A stretch of 64,000 bases of DNA from Gemmatimonadota bacterium (GCA_016714015.1 JADJNZ010000001.1:620001-684000); one strand, 5' to 3'; counted from the stretch's first letter, positions 42,555 to 51,567 are shown. Notes: a model not told the origin generated them from the letters alone. Numbers and translations are program-made.

Positions 42555-43223
42555 ATGCGCAAGGTCCGCATCGCCCCGTCCCTGCTCTCGGCCGACTTCG
42601 GGAAGCTCGCCGAGGACCTGAAGATGTTGGAAGAGGGTGGCGCGGACTGGCTGCACGTGGACGTGATGGACGGCGTCTTCGTGCCCAATCTCACCTTCGG
42701 CGCGAAGGTGATCGAGACCTGCAAGAAGCTCACGTCGCTGCCGCTCGACTGCCACCTGATGGTCGTGGAACCCGAGAAGTACTTCGACAGCTTCGCGAAG
42801 GCGGGCGCGGACACGATCACGATCCACGTCGAGACCGCGCCGCACCTTCATCGCCAGGTGATGCGCATCAAGGAGCTCGGCGTGCACGCCGGCGCGACGC
42901 TCAACCCGAGCACCTCGCTCGAGACGGTGCGCGAAGTGGCGGCCGACCTCGACCTGCTCCTCATCATGAGCGTGAACCCGGGCTTCGGCGGGCAGAAGTT
43001 CATCCCCGGCTCGGTGTCGAAGGTGGCGCGCGCGCGCCGGATGCTCGACGAGGCGAACAGCCGCGCCCTGCTCGAGGTGGACGGCGGCATCGCGCGCGAG
43101 ACGATCACCGCCTGCTGGGCGGCGGGGGCCGACACGTTCGTGGCGGGGAACGCGGTCTTCTCGGCGAAGGACCCTCGCGCGGAGATCCGGGCGCTGCGCG
43201 CGCTCTGCGCGGAGCAGGCGTGA
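42555..43223 (+). CDS. rpe: Ribulose-phosphate 3-epimerase
   Basis: A 222-residue TIM-barrel enzyme of the pentose phosphate pathway interconverting ribulose-5-P and xylulose-5-P. Conserved parts are APSLLSADFGKL, the metal-binding HVDVMDG, DCHLMV, MSVNPGFGGQKF and EVDGGIARET. It starts 2 nt after rsmB and overlaps the thioredoxin-like gene in GTGA. Confidence 0.97.
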   Translation: MRKVRIAPSLLSADFGKLAEDLKMLEEGGADWLHVDVMDGVFVPNLTFGAKVIETCKKLTSLPLDCHLMVVEPEKYFDSFAKAGADTITIHVETAPHLHRQVMRIKELGVHAGATLNPSTSLETVREVAADLDLLLIMSVNPGFGGQKFIPGSVSKVARARRMLDEANSRALLEVDGGIARETITACWAAGADTFVAGNAVFSAKDPRAEIRALRALCAEQA

Positions 43224-43882
43224 CGGACCGGAAGCAGTGGTTGATCATCGCCGGCGCCGTCGCCTTCATGGCGGCGGGGCTCTGGGCGGCGGTGACCGCG
43301 CTGGGTGACGAGTTGTTCCCGCTCAAGATCGGCGGCGAGGCTCCCACCTTCTCCGCCGTCACGCTCGCCGGCCGGACGAGCGGTGGTCAGACGCCGGGGA
43401 GCGCGAAGTCGATCGACGACTATCGCGGCGAGGTGGTGCTGCTGAACATCTGGGCGACGTGGTGCGGCCCGTGTCGCATCGAGATGCCGAGCATGGAGCG
43501 GCTGCAACAGCGACTCGGGCCCAAGGGACTCCGGATCGTCGCGGTGAGCGTCGACGACCCTGGGATGGAGGCACGGATCACGGCCTTCGCCGAGGAACTC
43601 GGCCTCTCGTTCGAGTTGCTGCACGACGCCCCGGGCGCGATCCGACAGCAGTACCAGACGACAGGCGTGCCCGAGACGTTCATCATCGACCGCGAAGGCA
43701 CCATCCGCCGCCGCATCATCGGCGCGGACGACTGGTCGAGCGAGACCAACATCGCGTTCCTCGAACGACTCCTCGCCGAGCCGCGGCCCGACGGACTCCC
43801 TGCCCCGAAGGCCCCTGTGACGCTCCCCGCCTCGGCGACCCCCAATGACACGGCTGCTCGCGCTCGAGAGCTCGTGCGATGA
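43220..43882 (+). CDS. TlpA/ResA-like membrane-anchored thioredoxin
   Basis: A 220-residue protein with an N-terminal signal anchor (about 7-28) and a periplasmic thioredoxin fold. The active site is WCGPC (Cys82, Cys85) in NIWATWCGPCRIEMP, and the cis-Pro loop is TTGVPETF. Such proteins reduce disulfides, for example in cytochrome c maturation. The start is GTG at 43220, in GTGA overlap with rpe. The last 13 residues are encoded by DNA that also encodes the start of tsaD (38-nt overlap), so this C-terminal tail is constrained by the next gene. Confidence 0.9.
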   Translation: MTDRKQWLIIAGAVAFMAAGLWAAVTALGDELFPLKIGGEAPTFSAVTLAGRTSGGQTPGSAKSIDDYRGEVVLLNIWATWCGPCRIEMPSMERLQQRLGPKGLRIVAVSVDDPGMEARITAFAEELGLSFELLHDAPGAIRQQYQTTGVPETFIIDREGTIRRRIIGADDWSSETNIAFLERLLAEPRPDGLPAPKAPVTLPASATPNDTAARARELVR

Positions 43883-44903
43883 GACCTCGGCCGCGGTGGT
43901 GTCCGGTTCGCCGGACGCCCCGCGGCTCGAGTCGCTCGTGATCCTCTCGCAGGACGTGCACCGCATCTTCGGCGGCGTCGTCCCCGAGATCGCGTCGCGC
44001 GAGCACCTCACCGCCGTCGTGCCCGTCACGCGCCAGGCCCTCGCCGACGCGGGGCGCGGCTTCGACGACATCGACGCCATCGCCGTGACGCATGCGCCGG
44101 GCCTGGTGGGCGCGCTGCTCGTCGGTGTGAGCTACGCCAAGGCGCTGGCCCACGCGCTGGGCAAGCCGCTCGTCGGCGTGCATCACATGGAAGGGCACCT
44201 CTTCGCGACGGCGCTCGAGCATCCGCTCGCCACGCCGCCCTTCACCGCGCTGCTCGTGTCGGGCGGTCACACGCTGCTGCTGGACGTCGAGGCGTGGGGT
44301 CGCTATCGCCTGCTGGGCGAGACGCGCGACGACGCGGCCGGCGAGGCCTTCGACAAGACCGCGAAGCTGATGGGCCTCCCCTACCCCGGCGGCAAGCACA
44401 TCGAGGCGCTCGCGCGCGAAGGTGAACCGGGCCGCTTCAAGTTCACCAAGCCGATGCTCCACAGCGGCCAGCACCTGGGCGACGCCGACTATTACGACTT
44501 CTCGTTCAGCGGACTCAAGACCGCGGTGCTGCTCGCCGTGCGCGCGAGCGACGACCTCGAGCGCGACCGACCGCACATCGCGCGCGGCTTCCAGGACGCG
44601 CTCATCGGGACGCTGGTCGCCAAGACGATCCGGGCCGCGCGTGCGCATGGCCGGACGCGGATCGTGCTCGGGGGCGGGGTGGCGTGCAACCGGACGCTGG
44701 CCGAGGCGATGACGATCGCCGCCGCCGAGATGGGTGGGACCGTCTTCGCGCCCTCCCCGCGGCTCGCGACCGACAATGCGGCGATGATCGCCGCGGCGGG
44801 ACTGTTCCGTTACACGGCGGGCCAGCGGGACGGGGCCGCGCTCAACGCGCACGCGGCGCTGCCGATCCCGGGGCTCGTCGCCCCCGCGACGGCGGCCGGA
44901 TAG
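43845..44903 (+). CDS. tsaD: tRNA threonylcarbamoyladenosine synthase subunit TsaD
   Basis: A 352-residue ASKHA-fold protein that transfers threonylcarbamoyl to A37 of tRNA. It has the metal-binding HHMEGH (His about 112 and 116), LLVSGGHT, FSFSGLKTAV and LGGGVACNRTL, and the terminal TDNAAMIA. The start at 43845 (MTRLLALESSCDETSAA) matches the family N-terminus exactly, so the 38-nt overlap with the upstream gene is real. Confidence 0.97.
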   Translation: MTRLLALESSCDETSAAVVSGSPDAPRLESLVILSQDVHRIFGGVVPEIASREHLTAVVPVTRQALADAGRGFDDIDAIAVTHAPGLVGALLVGVSYAKALAHALGKPLVGVHHMEGHLFATALEHPLATPPFTALLVSGGHTLLLDVEAWGRYRLLGETRDDAAGEAFDKTAKLMGLPYPGGKHIEALAREGEPGRFKFTKPMLHSGQHLGDADYYDFSFSGLKTAVLLAVRASDDLERDRPHIARGFQDALIGTLVAKTIRAARAHGRTRIVLGGGVACNRTLAEAMTIAAAEMGGTVFAPSPRLATDNAAMIAAAGLFRYTAGQRDGAALNAHAALPIPGLVAPATAAG

Positions 44904-44906
44904 CTT
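44901..44906 (+). promoter_or_regulatory. lgt -10 element, leaderless spacing
   Basis: TAGCTT overlapping the tsaD stop; 7 nt then the lgt ATG, without a Shine-Dalgarno. Confidence 0.5.
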
Positions 44907-44913
44907 TCGGCCC

Positions 44914-45741
44914 ATGGAACCGATCACCCACCATCCGTTCGCCTACCAGTTCGGGCCGCTGGAACTCACCGGCTTCGGGCTCGCGATGCTGCTCGCCTTC
45001 CTCATCGGGCAGTCGGTCGCGAGCGAGGAGCTCGACCGTCGCGGCTGGGGCTCGGAGATCATGGGCGACATCACCGTGGCGTCGGTGATCGGCGGCCTGC
45101 TGGGCGCCAAGCTGTACTACGCGTTCCTCGTGGGCGACATGAGCGCGCTGTTCAGTCGCGCGGGGTTCGTCTTCTGGGGCGGCCTGATGGGGGGCATCCT
45201 CGGGAGCGTTGTCGTGGTGCTCATGAAGAAGGAGAGCTTCGCGAAGATCTCGGATGCCACGGCGCCCGGACTCGCGGCCGCGTATTCGGTGGGCCGCAGC
45301 GGATGCTGGGCGGTGGGCGACGACTACGGCACGCCCTGGAACGGCCCGCTCGCGGTGGCCTTCCCCGACGGTGCGCCACCGAGCACGGTGCAGAATCTCG
45401 TGCAGCAGTTCGGGCTGAAGGACTTCGCCGACATGCCGGCGCAGCAGGTGCTGGCGGTGCACCCGACGCAGCTCTACGAGACGGCGATGGGCCTGGTGAT
45501 GTTCTTCATCCTCTGGCGCCTGCGCGACCACAAGCACGCGCAGGGCTGGCTCTTCGGCGTCTACTGCGTGCTGCAGGGGACGGAGCGGTTCATCGTGGAG
45601 TTCTTCCGCGCGAAGGACGACCGGTTCTTCGGGACGTTCACGATGGCGCAGATGATCGCGCTGGGGTTCGTGGCGGCGGGGGCGACGTGGATGGCGCTCA
45701 GGAGCAAGGTCGGGCCGGGGCGGCCGGCCGTGATGGCGTGA
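44914..45741 (+). CDS. lgt: Prolipoprotein diacylglyceryl transferase
   Basis: A 275-residue inner-membrane enzyme that adds diacylglycerol to the lipobox cysteine of prolipoproteins. It has several TM helices, the segment SVGRSGCWAVGDDYG corresponding to the Lgt signature, HPTQLYE, and the late LYETAMGLVMFFILW. The signature region is less canonical than in E. coli, but the family is clear. It ends the long housekeeping run. Confidence 0.9.
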   Translation: MEPITHHPFAYQFGPLELTGFGLAMLLAFLIGQSVASEELDRRGWGSEIMGDITVASVIGGLLGAKLYYAFLVGDMSALFSRAGFVFWGGLMGGILGSVVVVLMKKESFAKISDATAPGLAAAYSVGRSGCWAVGDDYGTPWNGPLAVAFPDGAPPSTVQNLVQQFGLKDFADMPAQQVLAVHPTQLYETAMGLVMFFILWRLRDHKHAQGWLFGVYCVLQGTERFIVEFFRAKDDRFFGTFTMAQMIALGFVAAGATWMALRSKVGPGRPAVMA

Positions 45742-45893
45742 GAAGGAGCGAGGAACGAGGGGAAGGGGAAGGACGTGAGGGGAAGGGGGATGGCGTTAGG
45801 GGGAGGAGTCAGGGGTGAGCGGGAGGGCCGGTTCCTCGTCCTTGGCTCAAGCGGATTCTTGCTTGACCTTCGGTCCTTGCTCCTCGTTCGTCC
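45742..45893. repeat. Purine-strand repeat region between convergent lgt and the DUF5916 gene
   Basis: The first 90 nt are almost pure purine on the plus strand (GAAGGAGCGAGGAACGAGG, GGAAGGGGAAGGACGTGAGG) and the last 30 nt are the pyrimidine counterpart (GGTCCTTGCTCCTCGTTCG), so the ends are loosely inverted. No gene is seen. Confidence 0.6.
45847..45866. terminator. Weak hairpin between convergent genes
   Basis: TCAAGC/GCTTGA, 6-bp perfect stem with an 8-nt loop, inside the repeat region 45742-45893. Confidence 0.35.
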
Positions 45894-48413
45894 TCACGGG
45901 TTGAGCCAGTAGCTGAACTTCACCAAGAACGTATTGTCCGGGTGAAGGTCGAACAGGTCACCCATGTCGCGGCGGAAGTCGAAGTCCGTCGGCGCGTCGA
46001 GGCCGCGATCGCGGCCCTGCTGCCAGACGAAGAACAGGACCGACCCGGGGCGGTACTCCCAGCGCACGACGGTGTTGGTGCGGAGCTGCTTGAAGTTGAA
46101 GCCGCCGGGATCGGCGCCGCCGCCGTAGGGGACGAAGCGCGTGTCGTAGTCGCTCGCCCGCGCGTCGCCGAGTTCCTTCCATTCGCGGAAGTCGCCCACC
46201 GAGACGAACGGCTGCGCGTAGAGCTGGATGGAGAGCGTCGGCGTGGCCGTGAAGTTGAGCCGCGAGGTGATGCCCACCGTCCACTGCTCCAGCTCGGCGA
46301 AGGTGATGTGCGCCGTGTCGCTCGCGACGTCGCCGGCGTTGGAGTGCCACTGCGTGTCGTTGAGCCCGTAGTTCACGTTCCCCGAGAGGCTCGCGTTGAA
46401 GCGCGACGAGAGGCGGAACTGGAAGCCCGGGTTGACCCACCAGCCGCGCGAGCGCCACTCGTCGCCGCGCCACATGCCACCGAAGAGAGTCGGCGTGTAG
46501 GCGATGCGACGGTCACCTTCCCAACCCATCCACCCCTCGACGCTCGAGGCGCGCCGGAAGGCGGGGCCGCCGCGCGCGCTCCGGTCGTCGTATGACCCGG
46601 GGAGCGTGCCGTTCATGCCGAAGTGCACCCAGTGGGTGTTCGGCAGCTCGACATGCGAGTTGGTATTGAGTCCGAGTTGGGTGCGCAGCCCGCCGGTGGT
46701 CCAGTTCGCCACGGCGTTGAGGTTCACGAACGCCCGGCGGTAGAGGCGCGTCGGCTGCTGCAGCTGGAACGAGAACCAGTTGCGGAACATCTGGTCGTCG
46801 GCGCGGGACTGGAAGCCGAGGTCGTTGGACTCGAATCCCGGCGAGTAGCGCTGGTAGACCGACTGGAACCGGGTGATGCCGCCGCCGAACTTGGAGACGG
46901 AGATGCGCTGCGCATCGCCGGCGAGCGCGGTGCGGAGCGAGTCGAAGGCGATGTCGTCATCGCGGCGCTGGTACCGGTGCACGCCGTCGCGCTGGGTCGA
47001 GGCGATCGCCGTACGGTCGCCGCGCACGAGGCTGCCGCTGAGCGAGGTGTGCAGCTCGTAGTTCCCGCCGAGGAACCGCTGCCGCATGTCGAGCCCGCCG
47101 GTGTAGGCCTCGCCGCGGAGGAAGTCGCGCGTGTCGGCGTCGAGCGTGCGGTTGACGGCGGTGAGCATGAGCCCCACGCCGCCCTGCCCCTTCCGGAGTT
47201 CCTGCTGCACGCGCGCCACCGCGTAGTTGGTGCGTGGCTCGATCGTCCGGCCGAGCCCGCCCTGCTCCTCCTGCGAGACCGCGTCGAGGAACCCGACGTT
47301 GAGCCCGTTGCTGAACCGGCCCGACATCTTCGCCGCCCCGAGGATGCGCGAGGAGGTGGGATTGGCCGGATCGAAGTAGCGGCCGCCCAGCTGCGGCGCG
47401 CGCCCGATGCGGCGCGAATAGAAGAGCCCCGTGCAGCCCTCGTCGATATCGTCGCAGGCGGTACGGAAGTCGAAGATCCCGGCGCCCTCGAGGAAGAACG
47501 GGCGCCGCTCCTCGAAGAACTGCTCGAAGGCGGAGAGGTTGAGCACCGCCGGGTCGGCCTCGACCTGGCCGAAGTCGGGGTTGATCGTCGCGTCGAGCGT
47601 GAGGTTGGACGAGATGCCGTACTTCACGTCGGCGCCCAACGTCTGCTGGAACGGGTGCGTCCACTGCCCCGGCCCGTCGGGGCGCGTGAGGTTCTTCGTG
47701 ACCGAGTAGGGCACGATCTCGAGGCGACGCGGCTGCGGCAGCCGCCCGATCCCGGTCACCTCGCCGCCCTGCGAGACGTAGCCTTGCACGTCGCGGCGAT
47801 AGAGCGGCCACGAGATGCGCTGGCGCGTGCGCGCGACATCGCGCACGGCGAGGAAGCCGAAGGTGTGCGCGTCGAGGTCGGCGAACCGCATCTGGCTGAA
47901 CGGGATGCGGAACTCCGCCACCCAGCCGAGCGAGTCGATGCCCGCGGCGCCGTCCCAGACGGCATCCCACGTGGGGTCCTCGACGTTGTCGTTGTAGACG
48001 TAGAAGTCGCGCTTGACGCCGGCCGGATTGAGGATGAACTGGTAGGCGGTGCGCCGATCGTGGTAGGAGTCGATCACGAGCTTGAGCTGCTCGCTCTCGG
48101 TGCGCACGTCGCGGCGCGACAGCAGCGAGATGATCGAGTCGGGGGCCGGGTCGTGCATCCGGCCGAGGATGTAGAGGTAGCGATCGTCGTAGAGGATCCG
48201 CAACTCGGTGCGGAAGCGCGGCTCGGCCCCGGTGTTCGGCTCGTACTCGAGGAACTGGTCGATGACGGGCGCGGCACCCCAAGCGGCATCATCGGGGCGG
48301 CCGTCGATGACGGGCGCGATCGTGGTGCGCGCGGCCTGGGCCGCTCGGGTCTGGGCGACGAGCGGTTGGGACGCCGCGAGGGCCGCGGCGGTGAGGAGCA
48401 TGCGCAACGACAT
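45894..48413 (-). CDS. DUF5916 outer-membrane protein with CBM9-like N-terminal domain
   Basis: An 839-residue exported protein with signal peptide ending QPLVAQ. Residues about 30-210 resemble a family 9 carbohydrate-binding module (PVIDGRPDDAAWGAAPVIDQF, YDDRYLYILGRMHD, WVAEFRIPFSQMRF). The remaining 600 residues match the DUF5916 barrel-like domain (DATINPDFGQVEADPAVLNL, FEERRPFFLEGAGIFDF) and end in aromatic strands (VKFSYWLNP). The function of the family is unknown; binding or import of sugars is a guess from the module. The gene is single, with no close same-strand neighbour. Confidence 0.88.
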   Translation of the reverse strand: MSLRMLLTAAALAASQPLVAQTRAAQAARTTIAPVIDGRPDDAAWGAAPVIDQFLEYEPNTGAEPRFRTELRILYDDRYLYILGRMHDPAPDSIISLLSRRDVRTESEQLKLVIDSYHDRRTAYQFILNPAGVKRDFYVYNDNVEDPTWDAVWDGAAGIDSLGWVAEFRIPFSQMRFADLDAHTFGFLAVRDVARTRQRISWPLYRRDVQGYVSQGGEVTGIGRLPQPRRLEIVPYSVTKNLTRPDGPGQWTHPFQQTLGADVKYGISSNLTLDATINPDFGQVEADPAVLNLSAFEQFFEERRPFFLEGAGIFDFRTACDDIDEGCTGLFYSRRIGRAPQLGGRYFDPANPTSSRILGAAKMSGRFSNGLNVGFLDAVSQEEQGGLGRTIEPRTNYAVARVQQELRKGQGGVGLMLTAVNRTLDADTRDFLRGEAYTGGLDMRQRFLGGNYELHTSLSGSLVRGDRTAIASTQRDGVHRYQRRDDDIAFDSLRTALAGDAQRISVSKFGGGITRFQSVYQRYSPGFESNDLGFQSRADDQMFRNWFSFQLQQPTRLYRRAFVNLNAVANWTTGGLRTQLGLNTNSHVELPNTHWVHFGMNGTLPGSYDDRSARGGPAFRRASSVEGWMGWEGDRRIAYTPTLFGGMWRGDEWRSRGWWVNPGFQFRLSSRFNASLSGNVNYGLNDTQWHSNAGDVASDTAHITFAELEQWTVGITSRLNFTATPTLSIQLYAQPFVSVGDFREWKELGDARASDYDTRFVPYGGGADPGGFNFKQLRTNTVVRWEYRPGSVLFFVWQQGRDRGLDAPTDFDFRRDMGDLFDLHPDNTFLVKFSYWLNP

Positions 48414-48518
48414 GGGACCGCTCGGTCGGGGAGGGCGCCGGCTCGAGCCGGCACGACGCGTGGGGCGAACACGCGATTCGACAGCGGTACCGCCGGAATG
48501 GTTGCGAAGCGCCGCGCG

Positions 48519-48899
48519 CTACGCTTCGAGGATCACCACGCCACCGGCCACTTCGTCGGTGTGACTGAGCGTCAGGTGCACCCGCGTCACCCCGAGTTCG
48601 GCGGCACGGGCGGCGGCGCGACCGGTGAACACGAGCACCGGCGGCCCCTCGCTCCCGCGGACGACCTCGGCCTCCTTCCAGCCGATGAGCTTCGCCTCGT
48701 CGGAGCCGGTGAGCGCCTTGAAGGACGCTTCCTTGGCCGCGAGCCGCGCCGCGAGGTGCATCGCCGGCCGCGCCCGTGCGAGCGCGTAGGCCTGTTCATG
48801 GGCCGTGAAGAGCCGGTCGAGCGCGCGCTGCTCCTTCCGCGCGAGCATCTGCTCCACGCGCGCGATCGCGACGAGGTCGAACCCGACGCCGACGATCAC
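48519..48899 (-). CDS. acpS: Holo-[acyl-carrier-protein] synthase
   Basis: A 126-residue phosphopantetheinyl transferase that activates ACP. Mg-binding Asp8 is in VGVGFDLVAIARVE, and the second acidic site is RLAAKEASFKAL. The start is GTG at 48899, overlapping the upstream stop in GTGA; the longer open frame is a shadow. It is the last gene of a five-gene overlapping run. Confidence 0.93.
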   Translation of the reverse strand: MIVGVGFDLVAIARVEQMLARKEQRALDRLFTAHEQAYALARARPAMHLAARLAAKEASFKALTGSDEAKLIGWKEAEVVRGSEGPPVLVFTGRAAARAAELGVTRVHLTLSHTDEVAGGVVILEA

Positions 48900-49393
48900 G
48901 AGGAGCGTCCCAGCACGCGCCGCCACAGGGCGCCGCGCCGGCCGCGCGGGTCGCCGAGCACGGGGAGGGCGGCGCGCCACCAGTCGTCGGCGGCGTCGAA
49001 GGTGCGTTGCACGGCATCGACCCATCGCTGCCACAGCGCGCGCCGTTGATCGGGCGTGGCCGCGCGCGCGGCGGTGCCGGCCACTTGCAGCGCCTTGAGC
49101 GCGGCCCACACCGGCGCGGCGAGCGTGTCGAGTTCGGCTTCGAGCGCGCGGCGATCCGGCGCCGAGGCCGCGTGCCGCGCCGACGCGAGCGCGGCGATCG
49201 CCTCGCGCCACTCGCGCTCCAGGCGCGTCGGATCGAAGGCCGCGACCTGCGCGTCCACCGACTGGACCTTCTGGGCCGCCGTGCGCGCGGCGATGAGCGG
49301 CTTGAACACGCGGTCGTGGTCGGAGCCCGGCGTGGACGGGACCGCGAGGGCGCGCAACGAGCGCGTGAACTCGGGAAGCTCGTACTCAGGCAT
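48896..49393 (-). CDS. Unknown helical protein between CYTH and acpS
   Basis: A 165-residue protein from ATG 49393 (173 if the GTG at 49417 is used). It is largely helical and Ala/Arg-rich (LEREWREAIAALASARHAAS, LEAELDTLAAPVWAALKAL, TPDQRRALWQRWVDAVQRTF), with several Trp near the end, and has no signal peptide or TM helix. No family is recognised. It overlaps its neighbours by 8 and 4 nt, so it is certainly part of the operon. Confidence 0.65.
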   Translation of the reverse strand: MPEYELPEFTRSLRALAVPSTPGSDHDRVFKPLIAARTAAQKVQSVDAQVAAFDPTRLEREWREAIAALASARHAASAPDRRALEAELDTLAAPVWAALKALQVAGTAARAATPDQRRALWQRWVDAVQRTFDAADDWWRAALPVLGDPRGRRGALWRRVLGRSS

Positions 49394-49976
49394 CGGTCGC
49401 GGAGTAGCGGTAGTCACCCTGGAGTTCGCGGTCGCAGATCGCGGCGCGCTCGCCCGTGCGCTCCTCGAAGAGGCGCACGAAGTCGGGGAGCCGCTGGGTG
49501 GTGAACGCCTCGCGCGGCATCGCGAGCGCGGCGATCGCGCGCTCGATCGCCGCCGGGTCGCCCTCGACCTCCACGAGCACGTCCATCCGTGGATAGTGCT
49601 CGAAGCGGATCGTCGCCCCCTCCCATTGGTACTGCTCGATCCGGCGGTCGATCTCGCGCGTCACGACGTACCCGAGCCGCTCCAGCAGGGTCGCGAGCGC
49701 GTCGGGATCGCCGGCGGTGGTCGAGAGCTCCTCGCGCACCTTGTAGCCGGACTCGTACGCCGTCGGCCCCTTCCAGTCGAGCATCGCGCGCACCGTGGCC
49801 GCGCGGTAGACGCGCAGACGGAGTACCTGGTCGCGGAGCCGCAGCGCGAACTCGGGCGTGTCGTAGCGGCGATCCTCGAGCCGACCCTCATAGGCGAGCG
49901 CCGCCCCCGCCCGACGGATCGCGTCACGCGCGGCGTCCGCGTCATCGACGATCGCCTTGAGTTCGACCTCACGCAT
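49386..49976 (-). CDS. CYTH-domain (class IV adenylate cyclase / thiamine-triphosphatase-like) protein
   Basis: A 196-residue tunnel-fold protein with the N-terminal ExExK motif (Glu3, Glu5, Lys7 in MREVELKA) and the alternating charged strands of the family (RYDTPEFALRLRDQVLRLR, IRFEHYPRMDVLVEVEG). CYTH enzymes act on triphosphates or polyphosphate. The substrate cannot be assigned, and class IV cyclase and triphosphatase are both possible. The start overlaps the HAD gene by 8 nt. Confidence 0.87.
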   Translation of the reverse strand: MREVELKAIVDDADAARDAIRRAGAALAYEGRLEDRRYDTPEFALRLRDQVLRLRVYRAATVRAMLDWKGPTAYESGYKVREELSTTAGDPDALATLLERLGYVVTREIDRRIEQYQWEGATIRFEHYPRMDVLVEVEGDPAAIERAIAALAMPREAFTTQRLPDFVRLFEERTGERAAICDRELQGDYRYSATDA

Positions 49977-50664
49977 CGCGGATCGCCTCGAGCACGCGCG
50001 CCGTGTCGCGAAGGTCGGCGAAGGTCGCGGCCGGCGCGTGCGAATCGAGCTCCTCGACGCTGTACCCGCCCGTGGCGACGGCGATCGCCCGCGCGCCGAC
50101 GCCGCGCCCGCAATGCACATCGGCGGGCGTGTCCCCGATGATCACGAGGCGATCGCCGGCCAGCGCGCGACCGAGCAGCGACTGCGCGCGCGCGAGCGCC
50201 ACCGGCGGGAGCTGCGACCGATCCTCGTGGTCGGAGCCGTACGCGCCGAGCGCGAACCGGTCGAAGGCGAGGTCCACGGCCGCGAGCTTCGCGCGCGCGC
50301 CCTCGACCACGTTCCCCGTGAGCAGCCCGAGCACGAGGTCGTCGGCCGCCTCCACCGCGTCGATGAGTGGCCCCACGCCGGGCAGGAGTTGCGCGCGGCG
50401 CGCGGGGTCCGCGAGGGCGACGCGCAGGTGCTCGAGATAGCGCGCCAGGACGGCGTCCATGCGCGCGTCGATCTCGGCGTCGGTGAAGCCCTCCATGCGC
50501 ATCATGTCGCGCACGATCAGCTTGTCGGTCTTGCCGTCGAAGCGGTACGACGGGGAGCCCGCGGTGCCGAAGTACTCCCGCAGCGCCGGCTCGATCGCCG
50601 CACGGCCGGCTCCCGCGCTCAGCAGGATCGTGCCGTCGATGTCGAAGAGGACGACACGCGTCAT
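49969..50664 (-). CDS. HAD-superfamily hydrolase (phosphoglycolate-phosphatase-like)
   Basis: A 231-residue HAD phosphatase with nucleophile and acid in FDIDGTI (Asp8, Asp10), motif II LTGN, a Lys in the ARAKL region and motif IV IIGDTPADVHC. A helical cap (about 18-90) places it in subfamily I, like Gph. The ATG at 50664 overlaps the EamA stop (ATGA). Confidence 0.9.
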   Translation of the reverse strand: MTRVVLFDIDGTILLSAGAGRAAIEPALREYFGTAGSPSYRFDGKTDKLIVRDMMRMEGFTDAEIDARMDAVLARYLEHLRVALADPARRAQLLPGVGPLIDAVEAADDLVLGLLTGNVVEGARAKLAAVDLAFDRFALGAYGSDHEDRSQLPPVALARAQSLLGRALAGDRLVIIGDTPADVHCGRGVGARAIAVATGGYSVEELDSHAPAATFADLRDTARVLEAIRDA

Positions 50665-51560
50665 CGCCGCGAGAGGTAGAGGCCGCCGATCACCGTCGCC
50701 GCGCCGGCCCCTTGGAAGAGCGTCGGCACCTCGCCGAGCACGACCCAGGCGACGGCCACCGCGACGATGGGCTGGAGGTTGCCGTACATCGACGTGCGCG
50801 TCGGGCCGATGCGATGCACACCGCGATACCAGAGCAGGTAGGCGACGACCATCGCCATCACGCCAGAGTAGAACACCGAGAGCCAGGTGAGCGGCGTGAC
50901 GGCCGGCCAGTCGACGCGGAGCAGCGCCGGCGTCGCGATGAGCCCCAGCGGCACCACGCCCCCGACGAGCGTCCACGCGGCGACCTGCACGGCATCGACG
51001 CGCTGCGTGAGTTCCACGAGCCAGTTGGTGTAGAACGCCCAGCAGGCGACGGCGGCGAGGATCATCAGGTCGCCGGTCACATGTCCCGCCCCCTCGTCGC
51101 TCATCGTCCCGCCGAGCACGAGGAAGACGCCGGCGATCGAGAGTCCGATGCCGGCGACGGCCCGCAGGGGCAGCTTGTCATGCCCGAACATCCGCGCCAC
51201 GAGCGCGACCATCGCCGGGCTCGCCGCGATGACGAGCGACGCGGTGCCGGCACGCGTCCGCGCGATGCCGCTGATGAAGAGCACCTGGTAGATGCAGTGC
51301 CCGAGCACCCCGAGGAGCAGGAGGCGCCGGAGATCGGCCGGGGACGGCCGCTTGCCGGGCCGCCACCTCGCCAGCGCGAGCAGGACCGTGCACCCCAGCG
51401 CCATGCGGAGCGCGTTGTACGCGAGCGGCTCCATCACCTGCGTCCCGTACTTCACCACCGAGAAGTTCACGCCCCAGATGGTGGCCATGAGCACCAGCGA
51501 CATCTCGGTCGCGTGGGAGGCCGGGCGATGGGACGGCAGGGGGTGTTGGGGGGTGGACAC
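50661..51560 (-). CDS. EamA/DMT-family membrane transporter
   Basis: A 299-residue inner-membrane protein with ten predicted TM helices in two EamA repeats (TIWGVNFSVVKYGTQ at the first; WAFYTNWLVELTQRVDAVQ at the start of the second). The family exports metabolites, amino acids or drugs; the substrate is not predictable. The start is GTG at 51560, 7 nt after a TAAGTT hexamer. It is the first gene of EamA-HAD-CYTH-unknown-acpS, all overlapping. Confidence 0.92.
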   Translation of the reverse strand: MSTPQHPLPSHRPASHATEMSLVLMATIWGVNFSVVKYGTQVMEPLAYNALRMALGCTVLLALARWRPGKRPSPADLRRLLLLGVLGHCIYQVLFISGIARTRAGTASLVIAASPAMVALVARMFGHDKLPLRAVAGIGLSIAGVFLVLGGTMSDEGAGHVTGDLMILAAVACWAFYTNWLVELTQRVDAVQVAAWTLVGGVVPLGLIATPALLRVDWPAVTPLTWLSVFYSGVMAMVVAYLLWYRGVHRIGPTRTSMYGNLQPIVAVAVAWVVLGEVPTLFQGAGAATVIGGLYLSRR

Positions 51561-51567
51561 GTCAGGG

